Part shown: positions 11,799-22,502 of the stretch, one piece after another
How the letters are laid out: each line of letters starts with the position of its first letter
How positions within the stretch are numbered: the first letter of the stretch is position 1
Assembly (NCBI GenBank): GCA_949752735.1
Contig: OX457037.1
Location: 67,335,811-67,399,810 of the forward strand
Reading direction: 5' to 3'
Source: Lumbricus terrestris
Lineage: Eukaryota > Annelida > Clitellata > Crassiclitellata > Lumbricidae
DNA length: 64,000 bases
Notes under the pieces: model-generated
Databases searched by the model: none
What the model saw: only the letters and a program-made list of their open reading frames with translations
What the model was told of the DNA's origin: nothing
Position numbers and translations under genes: made by a program

Positions 11799-12644
11799 AT
11801 ATAGGGTGACACGAAAGTTCGCTCACCGTTTTCAAAATGTGTTGTCTCAGTAACGGCTTCATATGTCTCTATAATATTTTGTCTGTGTATACATTATACT
11901 CAAATGAAAGATACTGGTACAAATTTGATTATGATCCGGTCCGTTTTCGACATTATTTATAAAACAATGCGGAAAAACTGCGTTCATCAACTTAACACAG
12001 TAAAGAAAATGTGTAGGCCTAGCCTCGTACACAAGCGTGACAAGACAGTGTTGTTTCCTAGGTCCTAGGGGTCGCCTGACGATTTGTCAGGGGTCGTCTG
12101 GGCCCATCAGAATTTTTTTTGAAAGATATAGGCCTAATAAAAAAATTTGAACGCTAGGCCTATATGTATCTACTACACTATATAGCAGCTTAAAATAAAA
12201 TTTTAAATATACTTTTCCTATGATTTATTCGAAAGATTGCGGCAGTTATTTGAGATGTGACTTAATAAAATCGGTTTGGGGTACTTTTTGTTGCTTTACG
12301 TTTTTAAATCGTCAAAAAACGGTGGGTGGCCTCACTAAAAGTGGTATAACTTTTGTTCTGTTTGAAATATTTTGATGAAATCTGGTCATCATGATTGTGT
12401 AAATATGAATTGTTTTTAAGTCTGTAGAATTTCATTTCGAAATTCTGACTTCTGGCCAAGATATTTGCAAAAACCTTTGGGGGTCGTTTTTGGCCAACCC
12501 TGTAGTTTTCTGCCGATTACCCGGCATTTCTTACTGTTTATTTTTGCTGCTGTTGTCACCAGACACAGAGGAGTATTCCTTTCCGCTTGCAAATGCTAAT
12601 TCAAGAGAATACTTTAAAGTTTTGAAGAATTGTTTCTATTGTAG

Positions 12645-13525
12645 ATGAAGATCTGAGCGGCTACAACTCTGAACCGGTTTTAATCCAGACGATCAAAGGA
12701 AAGACGAAGAAAAAAGCGATCCGTGGGTTGACGATCTTAGACAACGAATTGTTTGTCGTGAATGAAAATAGTTCAGAAGTTGAAGTTTACGATTCGATGA
12801 AATTTAGTTACAGTCGTCGGTTCATCGTGGAGAATTTAATTCTTCCCAAGGACATAGCATCTTGCAACATAAACAAATGTCTCTACATCGTAGATTACAA
12901 AGGCCGCCGTAAGTTGAAGGACATCTTGAGAGTTGGTGCAAATGGAACATTAATAAGTACCTGGTCAACCGGAGACTTTGATTATTTTTGGGAAGGCAGT
13001 CTGTCTGTAACAGGTGAAACGAACGTCATTTTATCTCTGCTTCGTGAGAATAAATTAAGGGAATATTCTTCAGATGGACAATTGATCCGTGAAATAGATC
13101 TATCATTAACTGCAGGTATTCGTTTTCCATGGCATGCTATAAAACTGACCAATGGCGATTTCCTGGTCTGTCATGGCTACTCTGGTGATAATCTGCATAG
13201 AGTGTGTATAGTGGATGCAGATGGAAACCTTAAGAATTCATTTGGTGAAAAACGTGGATCCGTCATCGGGCAAATGAATTATCCAGTCCATTTGTCTGTC
13301 GATGCAAATGGATTTGTGATGGTTGTTGATCGATATAATAATAGAGTTTTATTATTGGATTCAGATTTGAAGTTTAAGAGAGAAATTCTGTGTTATGCAA
13401 AACACGGAGGGCCGTATTTACCAACGAAGATTCATCTGGATGAGTTACATGGTCGACTATTTGTAGTTGAAGAATTAGGCATGTTTGGCAATGATAGAAA
13501 GATTTCGATTTTTTATTTAATATGA
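12645..13525 (+). CDS. TRIM-NHL gene B, last exon: NHL-like beta-propeller
   Basis: Acceptor TTTCTATTGTAG, phase 1, ends at TGA 13523..13525. About 293 residues. Blade motifs include PKDIASCNINKCLYIVDYKG, 'FPWHAIKLTNGDFLV' and the best NHL match, 'MVVDRYNNRVLLLDSDL', near the C-terminus. Length and blade order equal those of the other three propeller exons in the window, so the fold should be complete. A MITE begins 21 bases after the stop codon. Confidence 0.9.
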
Positions 13526-13545
13526 ATGTGTAACAATGTATCCCA

Positions 13546-13886
13546 CATGCATGGGCGGAGACTTAGGGGGAACAGAGGAACGGTCCCCCTCGATGTAGCC
13601 TATGTGGTGGGAGGACGGCCCATGCATTTGTCCCCACCCCCAATCGTTAAGTGTTCATGAAAACACTGGTGACGTTATAATGTTAGAAGAAGAGATCTTC
13701 GAACAAATGATGAAATGACTAAAAAAGTTCATCAACTTTTTTCCTGGAGATTTCGGTCAAATGACTAAAAAAAGGTCGTCAGAAATTTTTGTCGGCGACT
13801 CAGCTATTCGTCCACCGAAAATCTCGCGTCCTTCCTCTGGTCGCTCGTTCGTCCCCCGCAGGTTGTAGACCAAGTCTCTGCCCATG
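13546..13886. mobile_element. hAT-like MITE, GGCGGAGAC family, copy 2
   Basis: Left CATGCATGGGCGGAGACTT, right AAGTCTCTGCCCATG. Perfect 8-bp duplication GTATCCCA at 13538..13545 and 13887..13894. The inside has the family 'GACTAAAAAAGG.CGTC' motifs. It lies in what should be the 3' UTR of gene B. Confidence 0.87.
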
Positions 13887-14007
13887 GTATCCCAATTAAT
13901 GTTTTCACTTGAAATCTAGATAAATTGTATTGTTTCTTATTATATTTAGCCCACTGTGACCTTGTACACCTGAGTAACATTGCGGTTTCGGTCATTCACC
14001 TTATTTG

Positions 14008-14100
14008 GTTAACGAATATTTGCGAATATCTACGAATATCAAAAAATCTTAATATTCACGAATATTTACGAATATTAAAACCTAAAGTTACGAATACTCG
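14008..14100. repeat. Iterated ACGAATATT motif
   Basis: Six or more loosely spaced copies of (A/G)CGAATAT(T/C). Arrays of this kind are common as subterminal repeats of hAT elements, but I could not define ends here. Confidence 0.5.
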
Positions 14101-14479
14101 ATCTATGCCCTTCACCATATGATTTTTTTTGCATTTTCCACTTATAATGGCAGTATTTTTAAACTGTCTATTTCGGTGCTGCCATGAGCGGTGTAGCTCA
14201 CATTACGACCTTTGCACGACCTGCCGAAGTCGATAATTATAGATCTGGCACCGCCATTGAAATTGTAGGCACCTGTTACGAAAACTTTGTGGTTGAACTT
14301 TGATAATTTTTAAAATCTATTAACTAAACACTATAATTATAGCCTTCTATAACGATGTAATATAATATTCCAAATAAATTGACACTTTCTCTTTCGTTGC
14401 GACCTTTTTGGGTTGCAAACTACACTAGATCTGTTCTGCGATTTATATAAAACTGACGTTATCAAGATAAAGTTTCCTT

Positions 14480-14588
14480 TTTGTCAAAAACCGGGACAAT
14501 TTTTCTCTTTTGCCTAAGTCGTCGGGACACCGGGACGCACCACAAAAACCGGGACATGTCCCGGAAAACCGGGGCGTATGGTCACCCT
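14480..14588 (-). mobile_element. hAT-like element end (GGTGACCATACGCCCCGG)
   Basis: Read on the minus strand it begins TAGGGTGACCATACGCC and continues with repeated 'CCGGGAC' words ('CGGGACATGTCCCGG'). This resembles the ends of widespread hAT MITEs. The opposite end was not found. Confidence 0.45.
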
Positions 14589-14589
14589 A

Positions 14590-15005
14590 CTGCTGTCTCT
14601 TTGGACTATCAAGAAGACGGATCGAGATAAGATATTGGCCTTCGAAATGTATTGCTATAGAAGAATATTACATCTGAATTGGACAATGAATGTTACAAAC
14701 AAGGAGATTCGTAGCAGGCTAAATATAAAAGAAGACCTTATGCAGAAAATAATGAGGAGGAAACTCAGTCTATTCGGACATATATGTAGAATGGAGGATG
14801 ACAGAACGATAAAAAGTGTGTGTGATGCTGGGAACTTTGGATGGTAATGGAAGAAGAGGACGACCAAACAGAGAGTGGATAGACGACATCAAAGAATGGT
14901 CTAATCAAGATATTTACAGCTTAAGCAGATCCGCTCAGGACCGCGGACTTTGGAAGAGAACGATAAAGTGTGCATTGGACACCTACGGATTGTTAACCCA
15001 CGGAT
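14590..15005 (+). mobile_element. RTE-like LINE, C-terminal fragment, frameshifted
   Basis: One frame gives 'AFEMYCYRRILHLNW' and 'KLSLFGHICRMEDDR'; after a shift near 14815 the next frame gives 'GRRGRPNREWIDDIKEW' and 'AQDRGLWKRT'. This is the conserved tail that follows the reverse transcriptase in RTE-type LINEs. Not functional. Related fragments: 16530, 34405 and 62090..62860. Confidence 0.8.
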
Positions 15006-15006
15006 A

Positions 15007-15049
<43 letters not shown>

Positions 15050-15098
15050 CGATGACGACGACGACGACGACGACGATGATGATGATGATGATGACGAT
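15005..15098. repeat. (GAT)n/(GAC)n microsatellite
   Basis: About 90 bp of GAT units with an inner GAC block. It directly follows the stop of the LINE fragment, so it may be the expanded 3' tail of that insertion. Confidence 0.95.
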
Positions 15099-15099
15099 A

Positions 15100-15530
15100 G
15101 GCTGTCTCTGCCTACATGTATATGAGTGACATTCTTCACTGGCTTCCTGTTTCTCAGCGCACATCCTACTGAGTTGATAGACTTGTTTGGCGCTGCCTTC
15201 TTGACTGCGCTGCATCGTGCACTTGTCTGATCTTTGTCGACCTGTCTCAGGCCTCGCAGCCCGTTAAGATCTGCGCTCTTCGGCAACGGGGGAGCTTTTG
15301 GTTCCGCGAGTTCTTACTTTTGTCTGACAGTGCCGAGTCTTTTCGATTGTGGGTCCCGCCATATGGATTGACCTCACATTAGCCTTGCGATTGATGCCTA
15401 GACTAAACTCCCTGCTTTTCAAAAGTCGCTCAAATCCTACTTTTTAGCAGTTGCTGGACTGGGAGCGCCTCTGAGCAGCTGTCTGTAAGAGACGCTATAC
15501 AAAATCTTGCAATGAATGAATGAATTAATG
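15100..15530 (+). mobile_element. CR1-like LINE, 3'-end fragment
   Basis: Reads 'ILHWLPVSQR' near 15133 and ends with the family tail 'GGGAGCGCCTCTGAGCAGCT', 'GAGACGCTATACAAA' and (AATG)n. Degenerate; several stops. Confidence 0.75.
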
Positions 15531-16529
15531 TAGCGTACGTGGCCTGTAGGCCTACTGACCTCTAATTTTTGCCACTATGCCTATTGCCCTGGCCACAATC
15601 AAGGTCAATGGTCATTTTTCCGTTTATGCTATCTTACTCAGTTGCGCGCACTTTTTCTGTGGTGCATTTTTGCAGATGTCTAGCAGAAAACGCTTTATTG
15701 AGGACTACGGTTTGTTTTATGTCAACGAACACAACTTGCGCTAAATGAACAGCAATATTTATAAGTTGAACAGCATGTAGGATACGGGCAGTGCTTGGCT
15801 ACGGGGACATAGTGTAGTCGATTAAAGTGGATTTTTTCGAAACCCGAACAAAATTGTAACAAGCATCGTTTTGCGATAGAACTGTGGTAAAGGTGATTTT
15901 GTATTGTTTGTTGAAAATCCCCATTTCAATCTTTAATATTTACGAAGTTATTTTATAAAATACTAAAAGTGAGCGATAATGCAGGTCGTTGTCCTTTGCA
16001 AATTAAATTTTCCACTCCAATGACAGAACGTAACTTGTTGCTTGTTGGCAAACTGGATCGAAATAACATAATTTTCGTTTAAAAATTTACCGACGAGGGT
16101 CTGAGAATCGTTTACGATGTCCAGCTTATGAGCACATGGACTTATAAAGGTCCTGCTCGTAGATAGCCTACTCTACCGTCTACAAGACCCAACGACTGAG
16201 AAATATTCCAGGCTTCTGATAAAATCTCAAATTCTTTGTCATTTGTTAGTGCTAATGTTTCAACAGTTTTTTCACAGCATATTACGCACTTTGATTGGCT
16301 ACCCTGTAGGGCTAGTGAAACGCATCTAAACGGACGAAACGATAATATTACCCTCATTAGGCTGCAATTTTTGCTTAGCACTTCGACCTTCTTGTGCAGG
16401 TCTGCACATGGGCCTGCGCGTGTCCTGCGCTCACATCGGTCCATCGCAGGCATTTGGCAGTGTGTGGGGATTGTGGCGGGTGCTTAGAAACAATGGGGAT
16501 GCCAGATGAACTAGTGGTGTTACCATCTA
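15531..16529. other. No gene seen
   Basis: AT-rich. No reading frame on either strand matches a family I know. I see no repeat ends. Confidence 0.5.
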
Positions 16530-17285
16530 GAGGATCTCTACCGCAGGCCAGTAAGCGCAGTTAGAGTGGACGGGGAGCTAACAGAGTGGTTCAAAATCGT
16601 GGTGGGAGTAAGACAAGGATGTGGTCTGTCACCGGACCTCTTTAACTTCATCTTGGAAGCATTGAAGAGCCTTGCAGTGAGATCGGTAGAGTCCGGAGTT
16701 ACAGTAAATGGACGGCTGCTCAACATTGCCCAACATTGACCTTGCATTGGAATTACCGAAGCAGCTGTAGGAGCCGACGGTAGACAACAGTAGCAAAAGC
16801 TGTGCCCAAGAATTAATGTAGAAAAGACAAAAACAGTGACTGTTGGGAAAAAACAGGAAGATCTGGAGGTAAGACTGGAGAACAAAGTGCTGGAACAGAT
16901 GACAGAATTCATGTACTTGGGGATATGTACAAAAGACATCAAACGTAGAATTGGTCTTGCAGGAGCGACGTTTGGACGTCTGAGTAAGATGTGGAAAACA
17001 AACAGCATCTCGATAAAACGAAGATGAAACTGTATAGAACGCTTGTACTGCTGGTGCTGCTGTATGGAGCAGAGTGCTGGTGTCTGTGCAGAGAAGAAGA
17101 GAGAAGATTACTGGTGGCGGAGTTAAGCTGGCTGCAAAGAATACTGGGTAGAAATCGGAGAGACAGGATCCGAAACGAAGTGACTCGGGAGGAGCTGGGA
17201 CAATGGAAAAGGAAACACTGGTGGACAAGATCAGAAATAGAAGATTCACATGGTTCGGGCAGGTCACATGAATGGAGGACTAAAG
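16530..17285 (+). mobile_element. RTE-like LINE reverse-transcriptase fragment
   Basis: The opening 'EWFKIVVGVRQGCGLSPDLF' is the RT motif RQGC.LSP.LF. Later come 'INVEKTKTVTVG', 'FMYLGICTKD' and 'LYGAECWCL', in at least three frames with stops. The YADD region is deleted. The long minus-strand frame here is only its shadow. Confidence 0.82.
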
Positions 17286-17960
17286 GCTACCAGCGATTGA
17301 ATGCTTCATTTGGTCTGACTGGTAACTTTCTTGAATGGATAGCCTCTTTTCTATATGACCGCTCTCTTTGTGTGGTCCATGGCTCTACCTAGGTCTCCAT
17401 GGGTCCCTGCCCAATATGGCCTGCCACAGGGATCTGTTCTTGATCCAATTCTGTACATAATTTACACTTCTGAACTTGCCTCTCTTCTTGCAACACATGC
17501 AGTTTTGGGTCAGCTTTATGCTGATGATGTACAAGCCTACAAACATTGTTTATCGTCTAGCGCCATATCAGTGGTCCGGGACATGAGTGAGACACTGAGA
17601 CCTTAACTGCCTTAGAAACATAGATGTCGTCTAACCGACTGCGCCTAAATCCAACTAAGACTAAATTTATCTGGCTAGGCAATCGTAAGCAACTTGCTAA
17701 AATTGACTTCGATGCACTTGTGACTGAATTTCCCACTTACACTTTCTCAAATACGGTCCGTGACCTTGGTGTCCTGTTTGGACCAGGAGCTCACATTTGC
17801 TCCTCACATTCAAGGACTTGCTCGAGACTGTTACTATCAACTGCGTCAACTTCGCACAAATACTCGTTCACTAACATCTAGTGCTGTCACCACTTAGTCC
17901 ATTCCTTCATTACTTCCCGTCTTGATTATTGCTCATCACTCTACTCTGGCCTCCCATTCA
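17286..17960 (+). mobile_element. CR1-like LINE reverse-transcriptase fragment
   Basis: 'LNASFGLTGNFLEWIASFLY', 'YGLPQGSVLDPILYIIYTSE', 'GQLYADDVQAY' (intact YADD box), then 'SSNRLRLNPTKTKFIWLG' and 'VRDLGVLF'. Two frame breaks. It abuts the RTE-like fragment with no spacer. The closest relative in the window is 39075..40885 (minus). Confidence 0.88.
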
Positions 17961-18089
17961 ATCGAATAATGTGCTTAAATAGAGTCTTACGCACTGCTGT
18001 GCTCACGTTTAATAATTATTGCTTGTCGTCAATTATTATTATTTATAATTAGTGCACATATTCCTAAATTTCTAATAGTAGTCCCCTTG

Positions 18090-18450
18090 AAGAAGCACTA
18101 TTTAAATTCTTGAATGAATGCCTCTGACACTGCACACCATTGAGAAGTGTTCCCAGTCGATAAAATGCAGGGAAAATAATGTGATTTTCAGACAACAGAA
18201 AGATGCACGTTGGGTTCCAGTTAATTGTGAAGAACATGTCCATGGAAAGAGTTTGATTCAAAAGTGCAGGACTAATGAATAGGAGAGATAGTTGTTCAGC
18301 AAACATCAAAACACTATCAAGTGTGACACCCAATTCACGAACACTTAAGGGAAAGGTGAAATCAGGGAATAATGAGGCCAACAATTGGGTTTTAAGCTTT
18401 TGTAACTGTCGTTTGGTTCCTAACCAGATTGAGTCTTTGAAGGAATAAGG
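18090..18450 (-). mobile_element. CR1-like LINE fragment
   Basis: Minus-strand frame with 'LFPDFTFPLSVRELGVTLDS', matching the 'FPTYTFSNTVRDLGVLF' region of the fragment at 17286. It breaks down after about 60 residues. Confidence 0.7.
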
Positions 18451-18479
18451 CTAATTCTGTTTGGTGTCATCCAAAGGTG

Positions 18480-18640
18480 GAGGACTTGCAATAGCAGCCT
18501 CCACATTTCAATTTCTTTGTTTTAATAATAAAATCATTTACCTTAATCCGCCAGGTCTCTATGGGGTCCTGCTCCTTTTGGCTTACCTCAGGGTTTGCCT
18601 CTCCTGTGTATCTTTAGTCTTGAGGAGCCACTGTAAAATG
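18480..18640 (+). mobile_element. CR1-like LINE scrap
   Basis: Short + frame 'SLWGPAPFGLPQG', the GLPQG box of reverse transcriptase, followed by degenerate sequence. Confidence 0.5.
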
Positions 18641-18819
18641 CTCTTTATAAATATAAATAAATACAGAGCCTTAAATTTTCTCTGTATTAGGTGGCATTTT
18701 CTAGCGGGACCTGGGTTTCTTGACTTTCTTAAAGGTTTCCATTTGGCTCACTACTCTAGTTTAATTGTAATTTACTTGTTATCAAAAAAACCTTAATATT
18801 ACAACTTCATAACTTGTAT

Positions 18820-19075
18820 TCAGTTTGTCCACCACAAGTATTCACAATGCTCTGAGTATCTTTGTAAAGTTTTTTTGCTTGTTGTTGGGTTCCAGAAATA
18901 ATCTTTCCACATAAACTCCAAGGCGACCTTCAATTCTCTTGTCTTTTGGCATTGGTCCCAGATTGTGATATTTCTGAAGCTTGGCTCCCACATGTGACAA
19001 TCTATGGGGTTCAAATCAGGAGAGTTTGGGCCATTCTCAGTTAAACCAGGACGAATTACACTGAGCTGATATCGT
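18820..19075 (-). mobile_element. Tc1/mariner transposase C-terminal relic
   Basis: The minus strand reads 'ENGPNSPDLNPIDCHMW', the signature around the third catalytic acid of Tc1/mariner transposases, then a typical C-terminal stretch ending 'YLWWTN'. The first catalytic residues and DNA-binding domain are not found. A mariner-like end lies about 190 bp away at 19262..19497 in the matching orientation. Confidence 0.8.
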
Positions 19076-19261
19076 ATATCCTTTCTTCAACGTGGCCGCA
19101 TATTTTTAGCGGTTCTCGGTCTCCACCGCTTATCAGGTTTAGCACTTAGCAGCGAGTATAATTTTAACTCCAAGACCTTACTCATAAAATGACTGCATGG
19201 GTATTTTGTCTGTCATTGAGGCCTTATCCATTTTCGTTTGTGGTGTGACTTTATAAAATCA

Positions 19262-19497
19262 AATTTGTACCTTTTTGGTGCGTTACATGTGTTTGGACCT
19301 TCAAAAAACAGTGCGTGGACTCACTAAAAGTAATATAACTTTTGTTACGTTTGAAATTTTTTGGTGAAATTTGGCAGTTGTATGTAGATATGAGTTACTT
19401 TTGAGCCTATAAAGGCTTATTAAAAATGATTTACTTTTGGCCTAAATATTAGCAAAAAACCGTTTCGGGGCTTCATTTTTTGCCCACCCTGTAAATC
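19262..19497 (-). repeat. Mariner-like inverted end
   Basis: Similar over about 230 bp to the right end of the element at 9678..12502 ('CTTCAAAAAACAGTGCGTGG', 'CACCCTG' before TA). Probably the 5' end of the element that carried the transposase relic. Confidence 0.65.
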
Positions 19498-19954
19498 CCC
19501 GACATGGGATTGATGGGGATTTTCACTCAAATGATCAGCTTCAAATTCTGATTCCAACGATACCAAATTTATGCTTGTTACAATTTTGTTCGGGTTTTCT
19601 AGCCGTCTACCCTACTAACATCCTGTGAGCTGTGTAAAAGGTTATGAAAGCGAAAGAAAGCGGACTGAATAGCAGAGATAAGTCAAGGCAATGTTCGCCC
19701 AAATAATACGTTCACGATTATAGTAATGTGGATAATTTAACACAGAGAACTGATTTAGCAGAACAAGTTAACTTATGAACATTGGTTTACTTTTGAGATA
19801 GTGCATCGCATACACCTAGGCTACATCGAAGGCACACGTAAAGCTTTTTAAGGGCACAGATGTCGCCCTACGTCAGACGGGCTTCTATTTATAGTGATAT
19901 CAGAGCAGCGATTTAGATAGTGAAAGCAAGTGGTCGAGCGAAGAACAGTATTGC

Positions 19955-20020
19955 ATTGTATTGTATAAAACATTTATAAAGCGCCTCTACTAGGGTGAAC
20001 CGTTCAGAGGCGCTCCCAGT
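19955..20020 (-). mobile_element. CR1-like LINE 3' tail next to the gene C start codon
   Basis: The minus strand reads GGGAGCGCCTCTGAACGG and then 'AGGCGCTTTATAAATG' and a (TACAA)n-type tail, the same 3' end as at 15460 and 45480. Its inner edge is within about 10 bases of the ATG of gene C, so the 5' UTR of gene C is transposon-derived. Confidence 0.7.
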
Positions 20021-20026
20021 AAATCT

Positions 20027-21159
20027 ATGGCTACCGAAGGTTCCAACCGTTTTTCATTTGAAAAGCAAGATCTGGACGACACAATAAGTTGTTGCATCTG
20101 CATGAATGTCTTCACCGATCCAAAAGCCTTACCATGCATCCATACGTTCTGCGTGAAATGTCTTCAAGAGACCGCGTTCAACACAAACAAAGGACCCGGA
20201 GATGAGATGCCTTGTCCAATCTGCAGGCAACAGTTTAAGATACCTCAAGAAGGATTTTCTCGACTTCCTAATAACTTCCTCATTGCGAAGCTCATACAAG
20301 TGGCAAGTGTTCCAAACTCATCAAAATCAAGCAATCTATGCGAGGTATGTCTGGAGGCGAAAGGGGAAACGACAGAGGAGATATCGAAAGCTGAAATGTA
20401 TTGCACTGACTGCAATCAGAAGTTGTGCAAAGAATGCTGCATGCAACATAGAAAATGTAAGTTAAAAAAGAATCATAAATTGATACCAATAAATGAACAA
20501 CTAGTAAGTGATGAAAACACAAGGGTAACTCTTTCACCAAGTGTCTGTGAACTCCATGAGCAAAGGGTTCTGGACATATACTGCAATGAATGCAAGACAG
20601 TGGAATGTGCCCTCTGTTTCATTGAGGGCCATAGACAACACAGTGGTTCTCATGTCAGCAAGTATGTGGACGACTTTCGTAAGCAGATAGAAAGCAACAT
20701 TGAAACTATAAATGGGTGCAGCTCCAAGGCTCAGATGAAAAAAAGAGGAACTCAATAAGATTAAGGAGGATATTCAGCAGAAAGTGGAGAGGTTGGAATC
20801 GGATGTAATAAGCAGAAGAGATGAGTTGAAGGAGCTTGCAGATTCTCAGGCAAATTCTCTTATGCAGAGTATCTGTTCATTAAGTCAAACCAAATTTAAA
20901 GAAATCAAAATGGAAGTAGATGATACTGATGCACATATGTCCTGCTTACGGAGTTACAGTTCTTTCTGCCAGAAAATTAAGGCTAATGGATCAGCTAGTG
21001 ATATTTGTCGGGCAGCTTCGGATTTATCTGCTAAAGCAGTCGAGTTGCAAGGACAATGTCAGGCTCTAAGCGAAAGGGAAATTTTATTCCTTGACTTGAG
21101 CTTCACGAAATCTGAAATTATGGAGTGTCTGGAAGACAACTTGATAGGGAAGATTGAAG
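20027..21159 (+). CDS. TRIM-NHL gene C, exon 1: RING, two B-boxes, coiled coil; frameshifted
   Basis: The paralogue of gene B exon 1, with the RING ligands at the same positions (C22, C25, C37, H39, C42, C45 and the later C..C pair) and both B-boxes complete. At 20738..20744 an A7 run carries one base too many relative to gene B; the frame hits TAA at 20756. The downstream frame (continuing to 21159) is fully conserved with gene B and reaches donor GAAG|GTATGT in phase 1. Read literally, the gene makes a RING/B-box protein of 243 aa without most of the coiled coil or propeller. The homopolymer makes sequencing error as likely as a true mutation, since the downstream exons look intact. If the frame is whole, the gene would code for about 809 aa. 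Confidence 0.85.
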
Positions 21160-21365
21160 GTATGTGGTTGTTAAGCACCACGTTTTCATTTAGCCTAGTC
21201 TGTCATGTGGAGAGCCGTGTGACTCGGTTCAGTTATAATTGAAGCTCATTATTATTAGGCCTAAGTATGAAACACAAGCGCTATATTGGATAAAACGTAA
21301 TTTTCATGGCAAATACAAACGTTCCCATGTGCTGTAGGAATAGTTAATAATGGAATAATGCCTAA

Positions 21366-22345
21366 TCTATATAAATAAAGAGAAGATTCTGTCTGTCTGT
21401 CTTTCTGTGTGCCTGTGTGTCTGTCTGTGTGTCTCTGTGTCTGTGTGTGTGTGTCTGTCTGTCTTTTTGACCGGGATGCATTTCCACAGTTTTCGAGCTT
21501 TTCACTCCAAACCTTCACTACTGTGTAGGTCTCGACATGAGACACCCCAACGAGGGGTTGGTGATTCTTTACCACTATGGGGGCCAGGGTGGGGAGCGAA
21601 ACCCCCCAAAATTTCACTTTTTTCAGCAATTCCTCTGAAACTTTGTTCCTAGACAGAGGGCCATCAGAGCCACCCGGTGGAGTGGTTGACGAATCTCTAC
21701 CACCATGGGGACCACGGTGAGGTGGTTGCGAAAACCCTAATCTTCGCTATAAATTTCCATTCCCTTGTCATAATTTCACAGTTAGACAGATTTTTACGCT
21801 GGCCACCTCGCCTCTACTCAGTCCACGCCTCGGCCCGCAGGGGCCGGGTGGGACATGGGTGGGGTGGGGGCGGTGGGGAAATTGTTTTCGCGAAAACCGA
21901 AATTTCACGGGTGGCGTACCGGTCGAGGTCGGAGTGTGGTGTGGTGGGTGGTGGGTGGGGTGGGTGGGGTGGGGTGGGGGGGGATGAGATGGGGTGGGTA
22001 GGGGTGTTGGGGAAGGGGTCGGGTGGGGCATGGGTGGGGTGGGGGCGGGGTGAGGTGAAGTGGTGGGCGCGGTGGGGGTGGGTGGATGGGGTGGAGAGTG
22101 TGGGGGAGTGGGGTGTGGCTGGGTTGGGGAGGGGTGGGGAGGGGATGTGGGGTATTTGGATTGGGGGTGGGGTGGGAGGAATTTTTCCGAAAACCCAAAT
22201 TTCACGGGTGGCGTACCGGTGCAGGTCGGAGTGTGGTGGGGTGTTGTGGGGTGGGCGGGTGGGATGGGGTGGAGTGTGGTGTGGTTGTGGCCGGGGGGCG
22301 GTTCGTATCCTAAATTTCCCGGGCAACGCCGGGTACCGCAGCTAG
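21366..22345 (+). mobile_element. Non-autonomous Helitron, 980 bp
   Basis: Begins A|TCTATATAAATAAAG and ends CCGGGCAACGCCGGG hairpin, 11 bases, CTAG|T: Helitron signatures (5' TC, 3' hairpin then CTRR, insertion between A and T, no target duplication). After a CTGT-rich start it has a strongly G-rich middle (21840..22290) made partly of two tandem units; 'AATTTCACGGGTGGCGTACC' occurs at about 21899 and 22196. No Rep/helicase. Located in intron 1 of gene C. Confidence 0.88.
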
Positions 22346-22502
22346 TGGAGAATGAAGGTAAGTGGAGTTCCTGCTAAGCAACGTGTAGAACTATTCTTTT
22401 CAAAAGTTCCCGTGTCTGCCTAATAGGCCTATTGATAGTTTGTGATCAAGGAATAGTTATCCGAAGAAAATTGAAGCTGCAAATTATCTAATACAATTTC
22501 AG

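Larger units (their letters stand above)
9678..12502. mobile_element. Mariner-like element with ~230-bp inverted ends
   Basis: The left end CAGGGTGCGCCAAAAA and the right end (reverse complement CAGGGTTGGCCAAAAA) stay similar for about 230 bp, with shared words such as 'TCAAAATATTTCAAACAGAA' and 'CACCGTTTTTTGACGATT'. Both are bordered by TA. A second tandem copy of the left end, without its tip, lies at about 9915..10130. A Helitron fragment and a hAT-like element lie inside. No transposase frame remains. A related end at 19262..19497 sits beside a Tc1/mariner transposase relic, which supports the class. Located in intron 2 of gene B. Confidence 0.6.

Noticed and set aside
14901..15286. Ser-rich and Ile/Val-rich minus-strand frames
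   Set aside because: Shadow of a GAT/GAC microsatellite with LINE flanks.
16629..17267. 212-codon minus-strand frame
   Set aside because: Antisense shadow of RTE-like RT; it has no domain of its own.
21677..22377. Gly/Trp-rich plus frames and Pro/His-rich minus frames
   Set aside because: Produced by the G-rich tract of a Helitron.
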